A DNA stretch of 64,000 nt, taken from NCBI GenBank assembly GCA_958450325.1, contig OY288256.1:12928557-12992556 (forward strand), read 5' to 3'. Origin of the DNA: Agrostemma githago (Eukaryota; Streptophyta; Magnoliopsida; Caryophyllales; Caryophyllaceae). Shown in pieces: positions 10,745-22,500 of the stretch (positions are counted from its first letter, which is position 1; each line of letters begins with the position of its first letter). The translations under genes and the position numbers were made by a program. Under the pieces are notes generated by a model, which saw only the letters and a program-made list of their open reading frames with translations, was not told the origin of the DNA and ran no database searches.

Positions 10745-11141
10745 ATCAGTTTAGGCGAGATAAAATAGGAAGGAATTGATCTTGTTGTTTTGATTGATTT
10801 TTTTGAATTCTGATTTTGTGCACCATTTTTTGAGAATGAATATGGCTGATTTGTGAGACGGTTTCGTCTTTGACCGGGTTTTGACCCGGTCGCCAAAAGA
10901 CGGGATTTATTTTTGGTGTCGGTTTTGGCCCAAATTAGTCTTATTTTGCTCGGGACGACCCACTGGGCCTGAATTTGAGGTCTGTTTTGTGAGATTTCTA
11001 CTCCGCTAAAAGTCCATGTCGGATATTATGGATTCCGAGCCCAAATCCGAGTATACCAAGTCACGTTTGCGTCCGATCATCATCGGGTGTTTTTTTGGAG
11101 ACTACAATAGACACCTGGCAGTCAAAATGCGGGTGTCTACA

Positions 11142-11655
11142 CATTATCAATTTTCCATCTAATGAATTCTTCAGCCCCTTGAATACTTCTAGTGTGGCTG
11201 CTTAATTTGTCTTCCACGTATTCAACTAGGTTGAAATAACCAAGTAGTAAAAAAGGTTTATCACAAGACTGCATCCACGAAGACAGATTATCCCATACTT
11301 CTCTTCGATATTTAACCTCCGGATGTCCATAAAAAAGAACCAAATACCACAACCGACCACTACTTTTTTTAACTTCTAAAATGATGAAGTTACAACACTT
11401 GTAGAAACTTGAAAATTCAAACTTGTTCCTACATCCTACAATAAGACTGCCACTATTTCCTATGGCGTCAACTCCCTCAAAAAAATTAAAACCAAGAGAC
11501 TTACACAAAAAGGTGACATCTTGTGTCTTACATTTGGTCTCACATAGGAAAATAAAATCAAACGAGAAATTATTAGCTACTAGCGCTCTTAATTTAGAAA
11601 TTGTCGGGTCGAGCAGATTAGATAAACCCCGACAATTCCAGGCAAGACCCTTCAT
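11142..11655 (-). pseudogene. LINE ORF2 endonuclease domain (N-terminal 171 codons)
   Basis: The frame starts MKGLAWNCRGL, the usual plant L1 ORF2 start, and shows the AP-endonuclease blocks WNCRG, FLCETK (catalytic Glu) and a GYFN block where GDFN is expected, so a catalytic Asp is lost. It ends abruptly at 11142, where the Tat LTR begins. An endonuclease of this family nicks target DNA to prime reverse transcription. Confidence 0.85.
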
Positions 11656-12012
11656 ATTTTCGGAGGAAGTTGTTACGTACAAATTCCGCAAAACTCGAGC
11701 ATCCTGCAGTCGACTTGAATTCCGAATCCGAAATCTCCATCTCACTTACGTTACTGATCCTGACCAGTTGACCAAAACATGCCCTTTTACCACCAAAAAT
11801 TCCTCCACTCCACGTTCTTTTTTCTGAACCAGACTTCTTGTTCCTCAACAGTAGCTTTATCCCAAGGTTCTGAAGCACCTTTCCTCTTATACGATCCATT
11901 CACAGACAATTGCCCTGGTTCATTATATACCACAGACCTCTTCAACACCCTTCCAGATCTTTCAAGCTTACATCACTCCTCAGATTTGGAGCATCTTTTC
12001 CACTTTCTAGAC

Positions 12013-14149
12013 CTACCACCTGAATGAGAAGGTTGACCCAATCTCCCCTCCTATATCCCTCACTACAGTACTGTCACTCCTAACCAAAGAGGTCGGAACC
12101 GGAGGAGGACGATCAATTTGGTCCCCTCCCACATTAACCGCTAGATCACGCACCTCAAAAACAGTACCTTCTTCTTGATTGATAAAAGCCTCCCTCCCTA
12201 AGAATTCAATAGCATACAAGTCTTCTCTCCCCTAAGTTTCATGTGGTACCTATGCAGCAAGAGGTGCGCCCCCTTCAGGTAAATATCCACCGGCACAGCA
12301 GTCGGTAACTGGACTTCAAAGATGCGGTTATCCCTCTCTTGCACATCTTCTTCTTCTTCGCCCCCTAACCAGCCTCCTAAATTAGGATTGACCCTTTCAT
12401 CTCTGTTAATGTTTGCCTCCACCACATAATCCCTCCCCACATGCCTTTCTTCCTCAACAATAGGAGGTTCATGGTAAATAATAGGATACCCATTTGGAGA
12501 AATAAAGAACTGATTCAGTCATTCCTCATCATCCTCCTCCATAACTCTATCCCTATTGCATTCAACCCATCTTCTGATTGCGTCTTGTTCAATAGCATCA
12601 ATATCATTAGGGTTCACCTCCTCAACCCAACGCAAAGCTTGTTCATAAGGATCCTCAAACTGAAATCCATGAGGGAGGTGATTAGGGTCACAAAAAATAC
12701 CCCTAGTAAACTTCTGACCTCCATTTCTTACGTCATTATACCCACCCTGTTCACCCATTTCTTCATCTCTCTCATAATCTAGTCCATCCCTACCCATAAA
12801 ACCTCGTTGTTGTTGCTGCTCCAGGACATCTTCATCGACGTGCATCGCATCAAAATTAAAAGCTTCGTTTCTTTGAGCCGCTTGCCGACGCAAATTGGTT
12901 CCCTCCGGGTACAACACAGTCCCCGTAAAGGGCTGCTCAGAAATCACAAACCTCATTCCTGGAGCAACCCGTCCTCCAGGAGTGGTCCCCAGATCAAAAT
13001 CAAGCAACTGATCCTTATAATGTTGATCATCATCAACTTCAACCAGCCTATGTCTCACCCCCAACCTCACTCTAGATGACGCCTTATCAACCTGAAGAGG
13101 CATCACCCTAAGATCCAGGTTAAACATTGTGTGATTGCTCTCAGTTCGAAACACAACAAAACGCTTACTAATGACCCGATTGAAACTTTTTTTAATCTTC
13201 CTAGCAACCTGAGTAGTACGAGCCCCACATCTTACTGCCTTATTCCCCACTTTCCCGTACCTAACACAATATTTACACACTTCCTCGTACTTAAATTGTA
13301 TCCACAAGAGTGAACCGTCACTGCATGCGAGGAAGAAACCTGGACATAATGGTTCATTCAAACAAATATATACCTTTAAACAAAAATAATCCTCCTCCGG
13401 AATCATTCTCATAGGTTGAACCCAGTATTTGTCACTAATCAACTGACCAACCACCTCCCCAACCCCCTGATTTATAAACTCAAATGGAAACCCACAAACC
13501 AGGACCCAAACACTCGTTGTAGAGAATCTAACACACCGGGGTACCATCTCTGGTTCCCATTCTTTAAACACCATAAGACCCCGTAAAAAGCCGTAACACC
13601 TTTATTAAGCAATTCATACCTGTCATCATCCTCCATGCAATGAAAGAAATAGATACCCCTTTGCCTAAACACCGAGATGAGCAGACGAGTGTCCCATTTC
13701 TTCTCGATCACCCTACTAACAGCCGAGGTAGTAAACCTCCTATAATTCACTAAAAAACCCATTAGACATTTGCTATAAAGATACCTGGAATCTCCTATGA
13801 CTTCCAGACTTATGGTAAGAACAGCTCCCGCTCTCGGGAGCCTCCATGCATGCACCAAGAAATCTTCATGCTCCGGAAAATACCCCTCCGGGATGTTATT
13901 CATGCGAGGGATCTCCTCACCAACATGGACCTCCTCCAAAACTTCATCATTCTGGAAAGCTCCAGGAGGATCCAAAGGACCATTAACATGGCCATTTTCT
14001 AACCCACCATTCTCCAGTATACCATTCTCTAAAAAAGGTGCAGCCCCATTTAGTGCATGCGCCATGAAACCTCTATTGAAACTGTTCTCAGCCGATTCCC
14101 CTTCACCAAAACCATTAGCCAAAAAACCATTCTCCCTTGGTGAAGGCAT
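12013..14149 (-). pseudogene. LINE ORF1 (DUF4283 / zinc knuckle protein), frameshifted
   Basis: The N-terminal frame (13472-14149) starts MPSPRENGF, has an Asn/Gly-rich stretch with ENG repeats, then a DUF4283-like region (SRVIEKKWDTRLL...). The protein continues in another frame (12519-13574) through KEWEPEMV and a Cys-rich knuckle (CKYCVRYGKVGNKAVRC, with Asn where His is expected), then an acidic Gln-rich tail, and further pieces to about 12013. At least two frameshifts. ORF1 proteins of this type bind LINE RNA. Confidence 0.8.
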
Positions 14150-14741
14150 ATGAAGACTAAGAAAGACACCAACAGGATGAAGAAAGTAATTTTCGTGGTT
14201 TGAAGATAAGGAAAAGCTTTAGAAAAGAAGGTTGTGAGTTGAAAAAACCCTAAGCTCAGTACTTGCTTAAATAGAAAAGCCAAAATGCATGCACTCAAGC
14301 TAGGATGAAAGGAAATGATTACTTAATCTTTGTAAAGCACAAAAATGATTATGCATCCAGCAAGTCGATTGGCCTAAACATGCATGCAACACCTCGATTG
14401 GCCCCTCGATTCCCGAGATTTGCCTTAATCAATGGGTTAACTAATAGCAGAAAAACCAAAAAACAAACTTTATTAGAAAACCTTCAAGAGCACCTGGATC
14501 CTTGCGAAAACGCTTGAGCTTCCCCAATCCTGAGTAAAAAGGGGAATGATTGCTCTGACACCTTCAAAACAGACCGCCGCCTAAGCAGCTTAAGGAATTG
14601 GGGAAAGAAAAACCAGAAATCAACCGTTAGATAACAGGAGCAAGCTCCTCTAACGAGCTCTTCTAGAAGTGAAGAAGAGTAGGGAGCCTCTCTCTTAAAA
14701 AAATCTAGAGAGAGATAATTTTAACTGAGGTTTCCTTCTCT

Positions 14742-15105
14742 AAGCATAATGTTGAAGTTCCTTGTATGAATGATTTGTATGTTATTCCAGGAAGGCATAG
14801 ACCTGGTCAACGTGAAGTCACGAATCTTCAACATTTTCGTGTGGAGGTGTTTTTATGCCTTATCGATCAAATTTTACAAGAGTTTGAAAATCGATTTGAT
14901 GAAACAAGCAAGGTTAGTATGTATGTCTTGTTTTAATCCCCAACGTCAATTTGCCGCTTTTGACTCTAAGAAGCTTCTTAAACTTGCTGAATTTTATCCA
15001 TCTGAATTTTCTAACAATGACTTGGTTATTTTTTGAGTACCAACTTGACACTTTCAAGTTTGATGTTCAAAGCGATGAAAGATTTTGGAATCTTAAGAGT
15101 CTTAA
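14742..15105 (+). pseudogene. hAT transposase relic, central segment (ZMYM1/TTF-type)
   Basis: From about 14748 the plus strand encodes, across three frames, blocks typical of plant hAT transposases of the zinc-finger MYM1-like group: NVEVPCMNDLYVIPGRHRPGQ, an N-R-F-D-E-T stretch, LVCMSCFNPQRQFAAFDSKK and LLKLAEFYPSEF, then YQLDTFKFDVQSDERFWNLK. The CACTA element interrupts it at 15106. The first part is lost to the LINE. Confidence 0.85.
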
Positions 15106-15124
15106 CACTACAAGAAAGACAGAG

Positions 15125-15335
15125 CTTAGCAACCGATATTTACCGACCGTCAAAATAATAGTCGGTAATTATGAATACCGACCGCGAACAGTCGATAATA
15201 AGTATTTCAGTCGGTAATTTACCGACCGAAATAAAGCAGTTGGGAAATTAGAAAATCGGTCGGTATACACCGAAATTACCGACCGACAGATAGAATATAC
15301 CGACCAAAATTCTGTCGGTCGGTGCCTACTTTCAA
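15125..15335. repeat. CACTA left subterminal repeat array (ACCGACCG)
   Basis: Repeated TTACCGACCG / CGGTCGGTAAT units in both orientations. In En/Spm elements such subterminal motifs bind the transposon-encoded TNPA-like protein; binding here is inference. Confidence 0.85.
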
Positions 15336-17725
15336 TTAACCACCCAGCTTTCATTCATTTGTTCATTCGCCTTTGTTTTAAAAAAAATAAAACCCAACAC
15401 CCTTACCCTCCCTCCCCTTCACGACCAAACCCTAACCCCCCCTCCCCTCATCGGACGTCAGCTTCGCCGGACGGCGACCCGTCGCCGGACCTCCTTTTCG
15501 CCGGTCGTCGTTCCAGCCGTTCACCGGACCTCCTCCCTTTTCTTGAAAATCCCCAATTTCAAGTTAGGGTATGATTTTTAATTGAGTTTGTTGTTTAATT
15601 TTATTTAGTTTTGCTTTATTATTGTTGTATGTTTGATGAATTCAACCTAGGTTAGTTTAATTTAGAGTAAATTTGTTTGTTAGATTAGTGTTTAATTAGA
15701 TTTAGGGTTAGATTAAATTTTTGTTTAATTTAGGGTTAAATTAGATGAAAAATTGTTTAAGTTAGATGAAATTGGTTTTAGGTTAGATTTATTGTTAAAT
15801 GTTGATTAATTATTGACAAAGGTTTAGTTTTCTAATTGTTGGAGTTGGTAAAATGATTTAATTAGATGTTAGCTTAATTTGTTGGTGAGGGTTAAATTAG
15901 ATGAAACAATAGTCATTAGTATGAATTAGATGAAACAATAATCATTAATTTTTTAATTTTTTTTATAAGTTATTAAGCTTAGTATGAATGATGAGTATAT
16001 ATGAGTATATGACAAAACTTTCACTTTTCTTAACCCTTTTAGTTAGATGAGTATATGAGTAGTACTCCGTAGTAAAAAGTCTCGAGGGTAATATAGAAAA
16101 TCTAATATAGAAAGTCTCGAGGGTGAGTAATTGAGTAGATTTTAGAAGGGTAGGTAGTTTTAGTAGTTTGTAATAAAATGTATGAATTTGAAGGGAAGTG
16201 AAGGGATTCCCATGATGTCCTACTTGTCGTCTCTTCATTGTTTTCCCACTCCAAGTTCTTACAACACGAAATGGTTAGGCTCTCGAGGCAAGTAAAGTGC
16301 TTTACAAACCGATACACTGTTTAAGTTTGGGCAACTTCTTATTTCCAGCTTTTGATCGAAGAAGCGTATTGTACAAAGTTGTTCAACGACATGCATATAT
16401 ATGAAATACGAACTATCTAAAAATGCACCACTGGATGAGATCGCTCGCAGAAATGGAGTCTAATGGAGTTGGATAAAGGTAATATAAAGCGAGAGTGATA
16501 CTCCTTCACTCCTATTCATTTGTTTACATTTGATTGAAAATAAAATGAAGTACTACATATTTTCTATGTGTTACTTGTAAATGAATGTGACATATTAGTG
16601 TGTCAAGTTATGTTGCTAATGTGGTTCGTATCCAGGGCATGATTACTCTCTCAGTATCTCTCGTAATTTTATCATCTAAGCTAGTTGCTCAAATTATGTT
16701 GCTAACGTGGTTCGTATCCTTGTCATGATTACTTTCCCAGTATCCCTCGTGTTGTGTTACTCGTGTATGAATGTAATATATTAGTGTGTCAAATTATGTT
16801 GCTAATTCAAAGTCTCACTAATTTACAGTCAACATACTAACCTATTTACAACGTTTCTGTTGTTCAACTGTTTACTTGGAATTATGGTTTTGTGGTTGAG
16901 ATTAGTGCAATGATGATATTAATGCTATCAAACAATGAACATGACATTTACTTAAATATTCTATGTTTATTTTTGCTGACTTTTCCAGTTTAGTATTATG
17001 TGGACAGTAGACTCAAAAGACTTTGTTAGTCTTCCTGATCTCATGGGTCTTCTAAAGTTCCAGTTTCTTGGCCTTCAATGTTGAGGTTGTGAATTTCTTT
17101 TACTTGAGGTTAATTTCAATGTTGGTTTATTTTTTTATGATTACAGATACTTGCATTTTTTAAAAAAATAACTGGTAAGCATTTCTCGCCTTTCGTTGCC
17201 CTTTGTTTTCCTTGCTCAACACATACATTGTTGCCTGTACAATGGAGTTAATTCCGATGTTCTATCCTTTTACACAGCTTTCTCTTGTCATCCATAATTT
17301 TCAGGAAATTCCCTTTGTTGAGTACATGGTGAAAGGAAGCTGAAGGCGAACAAGAAGTCAAGGATACTTGGATGTCCCCGACAACCATGAGTACAAGGCA
17401 ATGTAGCCATGTAGGTGTTTAGATAGTTTATGCTGTTGTGACCATATAAAGACATATAAGTGGTTGCATGCTATTGTTAGTGTTTAAGAAGTTTAAGTTT
17501 TTGTGTCTGGATGACATTGTTAGTTTGTATGGCACAGTACATTTTCTAGTTTGATACAAAACTTTGTATGGATATTGTATTTTATTTGAATGACGTTCAA
17601 TATAGAAGACAATTTCATGTGTGACTTCTATTAGGTATTGTCGTTGAAGTGGCGGGTAAAATTATGATTGGAATTGGGATGTGGAAGCACCTAAAACAAC
17701 AAATTTAGTGCACAATAGACGAAGT
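15336..17725. other. CACTA interior, no gene seen
   Basis: The interior is mostly AT-rich with intron-like sequence. A C/G-rich block at 15400-15550 could encode only a short Pro/Ser-rich peptide. A local duplication is visible: a unit with TTATGTTGCTAA, GTGGTTCGTATCC and CATGATTACT occurs at about 16605-16670 and 16690-16755. I see no transposase domain. Confidence 0.6.
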
Positions 17726-18070
17726 ATTACCGACCAAAATAGGCAATTACCGACTACACAATCACATTTACCGACCGATCTTCTAATTTTACCGATCGAT
17801 TTTCTAATTTTACCGACCGATTTCATAATTTACCGACCGATTTCATAATTTACCGACCGACTCGTCGGTAGGTAATTTCCGACCGTCAAAATTTTTACCG
17901 ACTACACATTCGGTCGTTAATTTTAGCGACCACATATATCGGTCGGTAAATTTATTTACCGACCCCGATTACCGACCGAAAATATGCAGTCGCCATATTA
18001 ATGAAAACGGTCGGTAAGTGGAATTACCGACCGTTTTCTTGATTCACCGACTGATTTTTTCAGTCGCTAA
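17726..18070. repeat. CACTA right subterminal repeat array (ACCGACCG)
   Basis: More than ten TTACCGACCG-type motifs, many followed by short T-rich spacers; a denser version of the left array. Confidence 0.85.
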
Positions 18071-18090
18071 TGAGCCTTATTCTTGTAGTG

Positions 18091-18486
18091 TAACGAGCTT
18101 TCCATGAAATTAGTTGAGACAATGAAGCATGTAACTCATCCCAAAGTTTATTTGCTCCTAAAGCTCGTGATGGTTCTTCCCGTGGCGACGGCAAGTGTGG
18201 AAAGGACATTTTCAGCTATGACATTCATCAAAAATAAATTGCGCAATAGCATGGGCGATGAATGGTTGAATGATTGTTTAATTACTTTTGTAGAACGTGA
18301 TGTATTTTTGAAAGTAACAATCGACAAAATTATAGAACTCATGAATATGAGAACTCGTCGAATAGTGTAAGTTAACATTGTCGTGAAATTGTGCTATAAT
18401 ACAGATTTTGTGACAAGTAATTTTTGATCATATCGTCGCCTTTTACGTTGTGCTACACCAAAAACAAAATCCTGGACTCGCCCCTG
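18091..18486 (+). pseudogene. hAT transposase C-terminal dimerisation domain and 3' terminus
   Basis: Open reading from the junction through MKLVETMKHV, VLPVATASVERTFSAM (the conserved hAT dimerisation motif), KNKLRNSMGDEWLNDCL and a stop at 18368-18370. The element end follows: AAAATCCTGGACTCGCCCCTG-like bases end at 18486 (read on the other strand, CAGGGGCG..., a usual hAT terminus). The next eight bases, ggcactac, would be the target-site copy. Upstream part: 14742-15105. Confidence 0.88.
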
Positions 18487-18735
18487 GGCACTACTAAAGC
18501 CACGACTAAAATGTATTGGGGCACTATATTTGTTTGCTTTATGGCTTAAATACCATTTTCTTCAAAGCAAGTTGTCCCAATTAGTGGGCCACATGCAAGG
18601 TCAATCCAAGAAACAAATATGAAAATCCCGTGGCTTAGTATCATTCACCCATGGATTTATGATTACCCTATTTTAAAATCTACACTGGGCACCCATGATT
18701 AATTTACGCTAATTATTTTGACTATTTTTTTTAGG
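18487..18735. other. Intergenic spacer
   Basis: No gene, repeat or RNA recognised between the hAT terminus and the fold-back MITE. Confidence 0.5.
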
Positions 18736-19116
18736 GATTTTCTACATGATGCTCCTATGTTTTTAGTTTTTTTATATGATACATCCGTGCTTTTATAATC
18801 ACATGATACCCTCACTTTTAATATATTATGTCTCCATACCCTTGATGATATTTTCCGCCTTTTTTACTCCATTTTTCCATTAATTATGTTGTTTATACCA
18901 AAAAAATGGAGGTTTAAGATTAACATAAACAACTACTTAAACATAGTTAAAACAACACTACTAACAAAAGGAGGAAGTCAAAGAAGACGGAAAACGTCAT
19001 TAAGGGTATGGAAACATAATATTCTAACAGTGAGGAGTACCATGTGATTATAAAAATGTAGGGTACCAATGTACCATATAAAAAAGCTAAAAACACGAGA
19101 TATCATGTTGAAAATC
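18736..19116. mobile_element. Fold-back MITE with about 130-bp terminal inverted repeats
   Basis: GATTTTCTACATGATG at 18736 pairs with CATCATGTTGAAAATC-like bases ending at 19116, and the pairing continues with mismatches for well over 100 bp (for example ATAATCACATG... on both arms). It has no ORF. Long inverted repeats point to a Mutator-like fold-back family; T-rich flanks make the target-site duplication unclear. Confidence 0.75.
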
Positions 19117-19590
19117 TTTTTTTTTTACTTGTTTGGTTTTAAATTTGTGTTTATAAATTAATTATTTAGAAGGAATTATGCATCCATAAAAAGTTATTTC
19201 CGGTGTCCTAAAAGAAACGAGAAACTATTTTTAAAAAAATGATTCCGGTGTCACGGAACCTCAAATGCTTGTGCATGCATATGCCCGTCATAAGGAAGCC
19301 TTGTCGTTTAAAAGTAGCCCATGCATTTTGTTACTTGGGGATTTTACTTGATGCAAAAACACATTATAATGGAAGTATCGCCGGATTATATATCAGTCTC
19401 TTTGGAGGACATGAAAACATTAACAATGCCCGCTTTCCTATGAACAGCAACAATAATGTAGTGCCTCAAACGCTCCCGCTGGCGGTCAGGTGGGAATCAT
19501 ATGTCGAGCCTAGCCTTCGTGTTTACAATATGAAGAGGTTATTTCCATCGGGCAAAAGGCAAGAGCTCGGAATAGTTTAGCCAACGTCTG
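19117..19590 (-). other. Probable 3' UTR / downstream region of the dehydratase gene
   Basis: Lies directly after the stop codon of the gene on the minus strand. No conserved protein is seen; an open frame on the plus strand here (19239-19580) has no recognisable domain. Confidence 0.4.
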
Positions 19591-22500
19591 TCAAGGCATG
19601 CTATTGTCTGAAGGATAACTCCCCAAAACCCGGACGGAGGTAGCGAACTCCTGTTATTTAAAAATAACAGTGGCTATCAGAAAGTATTATAACTGGCCTG
19701 TATGAGGTTTGTATAGGGAGTTAATTACGATGAGCTATCTGTCATATTCCTTAAGAAAATTACCTCGAGATGCCTAAGAGCATTCTGCATATTTTTATCG
19801 GCTGTTGAGGCTTCAATATCCATATGGAATAAATAGTTGAAACACCTGAATGAAAACCAAGTGAACATGCAAAGATAGATGGGTTCAAACTTCTCCAAGA
19901 GCAGCAAATCGTATAATTCTATATCCCTCCGAAATTGTTCATCTCCATTTGACTTTGGTGGTTAAATTTGACCGCCAATTTCTCCAAATATATAGATGGA
20001 GTACACAGAAATACAATGTAAAACTTGTCGTATTGATAGATCAGACAATTCTTTACATATTATAATTGTTTTAAAAGTTGTACACAAATCCAACATTGTT
20101 TAACCACCGAAGTCAAATAAGGGATCTACAATGTGATACAGAAACTACAAGTATAGTAGTATTTTGAAGTGATAAGTAAACAAGTTACTTTAAATACTTA
20201 CAAACAACCACTACTGGCATCTCGTATAGGTCGGCTTTCAATCTGTTTAGTTTTAAACCAAAATGCCGCACGTCAACACCGACTATACCTTCAAATGTTG
20301 ACAGGAGACGTACTAAATCCGGGGGGGGGGGGGGGGGGGGGGTTACCTTAGTTAAATTAATTTGTCTCAAGGAAAACACAGCCAATGCCTTGAAAAGTGC
20401 ACCAGGACCCTCAGAGAGAGCTATAACAATGCTTGTCTGTAAAAAGTGAAATCCCAAATCAAAGAGCAAACACCAATCAAAAGGAGTTTATATTTATTGG
20501 CATCTAATATAAATTACCTTGAAAGGCATATCAATTGAGGGAATTATTGGCTCCCTTGAAAGCATCAAGAATCGGGTAATGTTAAATGAATTATCCTGGA
20601 TACATGGACAGTCGATGCAAAACTTTTGAGCTACTTTACATTGTTTATCCACACTTTGATTTAGTAAACTTTTGTAAATCACCTGAATGTCTTCAATTAG
20701 TATATTAAGTCCGTAAATCACTGCGGCAGTGGCACTGGCAATAGCCCCTACATCTTGGAGGTGATTGGCTGCAATGTACTAGACGCATATGTTTCCAAAT
20801 TAACATTCCTGAACACTATATGACAACAACGAACAACATTTCACAGACAATAATGTATATGACATCATATTCTTGCGTACTACTGTATGTTATAAAACAT
20901 CATGCCTAGTGATTGACTCGCTCGATAATCAGGAAGCTAAGTAGTTAGTCTCTCTTCATTTCATGTATATTCCTCACCTGTAGTTGTTTCTGATATCCTA
21001 ATATATTTCAGACATCATAATGTAGATCACCGGTGCTCACATTTGGACACTCTAGTTCTGCACCAACAGTTACAGGCATTAATCAATCGCTTCTCAGCAT
21101 GCTGAATTTCTTCACGGTATTGGAGCTGTAAGAAGCGATCCTTGACAGTTTCAGACTATTTTTCTTCTAACAAAAGCACACAAAGATAACTTTGTTTCCT
21201 GTTACACCACTCAACCTAAGTTCTTCGTTTTAGCCAATTTCTCGCTTATTTCATTCACAAAATGGTTAATCTAGAGACTGAAAACAAGTCCTCTACAAAC
21301 AATTCATGGCTTTATGTTACAATATTTTGCACCCGTCGATTATCCAACTTACAACTGGTTTCTGAAAAATAGTTAAAGACGACATTACATTAATTGGTCG
21401 AGAGGAATGAAGATGGAACTGATATCTAAGAGTAAAATAGTTTACAGTTTGCAGAAAATGATGAATTCTATTATGATTGAGGGAGGAGATGTTACGCTGT
21501 GATGGACATGATTTTGCACTCAAGGACTTCTGCAATTCAATGTACTCCGTATCAATTAAGGAAGGATATGATGCAAATTACATAGCAAAATAATAAGTTA
21601 CTGGCTTAGCATTATGGTAAAGTGTAATTAAGGTGCTCCAGGCAGTTGTTCTTGTATAATATCTTGAAGAGAATTGTGGATATAGTAGGAAAGAATAATG
21701 TTATAGTGTAAAGGTTCATGGATTAAATCGAGAAACCCTATAAATACAACAGGAAAATTCCAAATAGAAGAAGGGAAATCAAGAACGTTTTCTACATAAG
21801 AATATTCATTAACCAAAAGACAACCCATTTAGAAATCTTAAAAGAGAATAGGCAGTCATGGAAATTATGTGGGCAAAAATGTAAAATGGGTGCACAATTT
21901 CTACGTTAAGTAGAGGTAGAATTCGAATAGGTCTGGCCATACCCCCAAGGAAGGAGAGAGAGCTCACTTCACAAGCCCAATGAAACTACATCTTTCCTAA
22001 ACCAATTGGCAATAGGAGAACCCTTAGGCTTTCTATATTCCAACAATCAACATGATTGAAGCCTTGAAGGTCCTGTTCTTGAAAGTGTATAGAAGCTATA
22101 TTTTCGGTAAGTGAGCGTCTTGCACCATCCCCAAAGGATATGTAGTGAGTAATTGGTTGATTCAATGATACTCCCTCCATACCAATTTTATCAGAATTAA
22201 GAAATAGTAGGAAAATACCATGAACATCCTTTGACTAATAAATTTAAACATGCAGTAATGATATAATGGGAATACAAAGCTTATTTAACTAGGAGTGAAA
22301 TGGGGAGTTCACTATATTTATGTACTATATTTGGAAAGGTGACAATTATTTGGGATGGACTAATAAAATCTGGGGTGATAGGATTACGATTTAATGGCAT
22401 TTGTGTTTGAATATATCAACGCATACCATCATATGTTAGAGTCAGCGATGAAGATCTTTGCTTGATCGATGGTAGCTCATCTGTGACAATCAGAGATGTT

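Larger units (their letters stand above)
1..11141 (-). mobile_element. Ty3/gypsy Tat-lineage LTR retrotransposon (Ogre/Retand-like), 3' LTR outside window
   Basis: Read on the minus strand the order is 5' LTR (8602-11141), primer binding site, long leader, gag, protease, RT, RNase H, a second archaeal-type RNase H, integrase, then a 3' region holding a degenerate ORF on the opposite strand. The dual RNase H, the tRNA-Arg-type primer site and the antisense ORF are known hallmarks of the Tat lineage. Several lesions (TGA between gag and pro, a frameshift plus W-to-stop before RT, a frameshift at the end of integrase) show this copy is inactive but not very old. It is inserted in the endonuclease domain of a LINE; bases 11142-11146 (catta) would be one target-site copy, the other lying off the left edge. 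Confidence 0.93.
8602..11141 (-). repeat. 5' LTR of the minus-strand Tat element (2540 bp)
   Basis: Bounded by TG...CA: on the minus strand it starts TGTAGACACC at 11141 and ends GTCCACA at 8602. It aligns over its length with the two LTRs of the plus-strand element (51133-54204, 59901-62810). U3 carries a palindrome array and TATA box; a second palindrome cluster lies about 0.9-1 kb downstream of the TATA. Open frames seen in the stretch 8513-8921 recur in the other copies but span the LTR/primer-site junction, so they are conserved nucleic acid, not genes. Confidence 0.92.
11142..14735 (-). mobile_element. L1-type LINE, 5' portion, truncated by the Tat element
   Basis: On the minus strand: a 5' UTR (about 14150-14735), ORF1 with a DUF4283-like domain and CCHC-like knuckle, then ORF2 starting with an AP-type endonuclease that is cut at 11142 by the Tat LTR. 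Reverse transcriptase and the 3' tail lie off the left edge. The upstream limit is placed where hAT transposase sequence resumes (14742-14748), so the LINE inserted into the hAT gene. Multiple frameshifts show age. Confidence 0.85.
15106..18090. mobile_element. Non-autonomous CACTA (En/Spm-type) transposon, 2985 bp, complete
   Basis: Starts CACTACAAGAAAG at 15106 and ends TTCTTGTAGTG at 18090, an inverted pair of CACTA termini, flanked by the 3-bp duplication TAA (15103-15105 and 18091-18093). Both ends carry many subterminal GGTCGGTA/TACCGACC motifs. No transposase ORF is present; the interior is T-rich, apart from a C-rich stretch at 15400-15550. It must be moved in trans by an autonomous relative. 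Removing it and one TAA restores the hAT reading frame exactly. Confidence 0.95.

Noticed and set aside
19239..19580. 113-codon plus-strand ORF next to the dehydratase gene
   Set aside because: No recognisable domain, and it lies over the likely 3' UTR of the minus-strand gene; kept only as a remark there.
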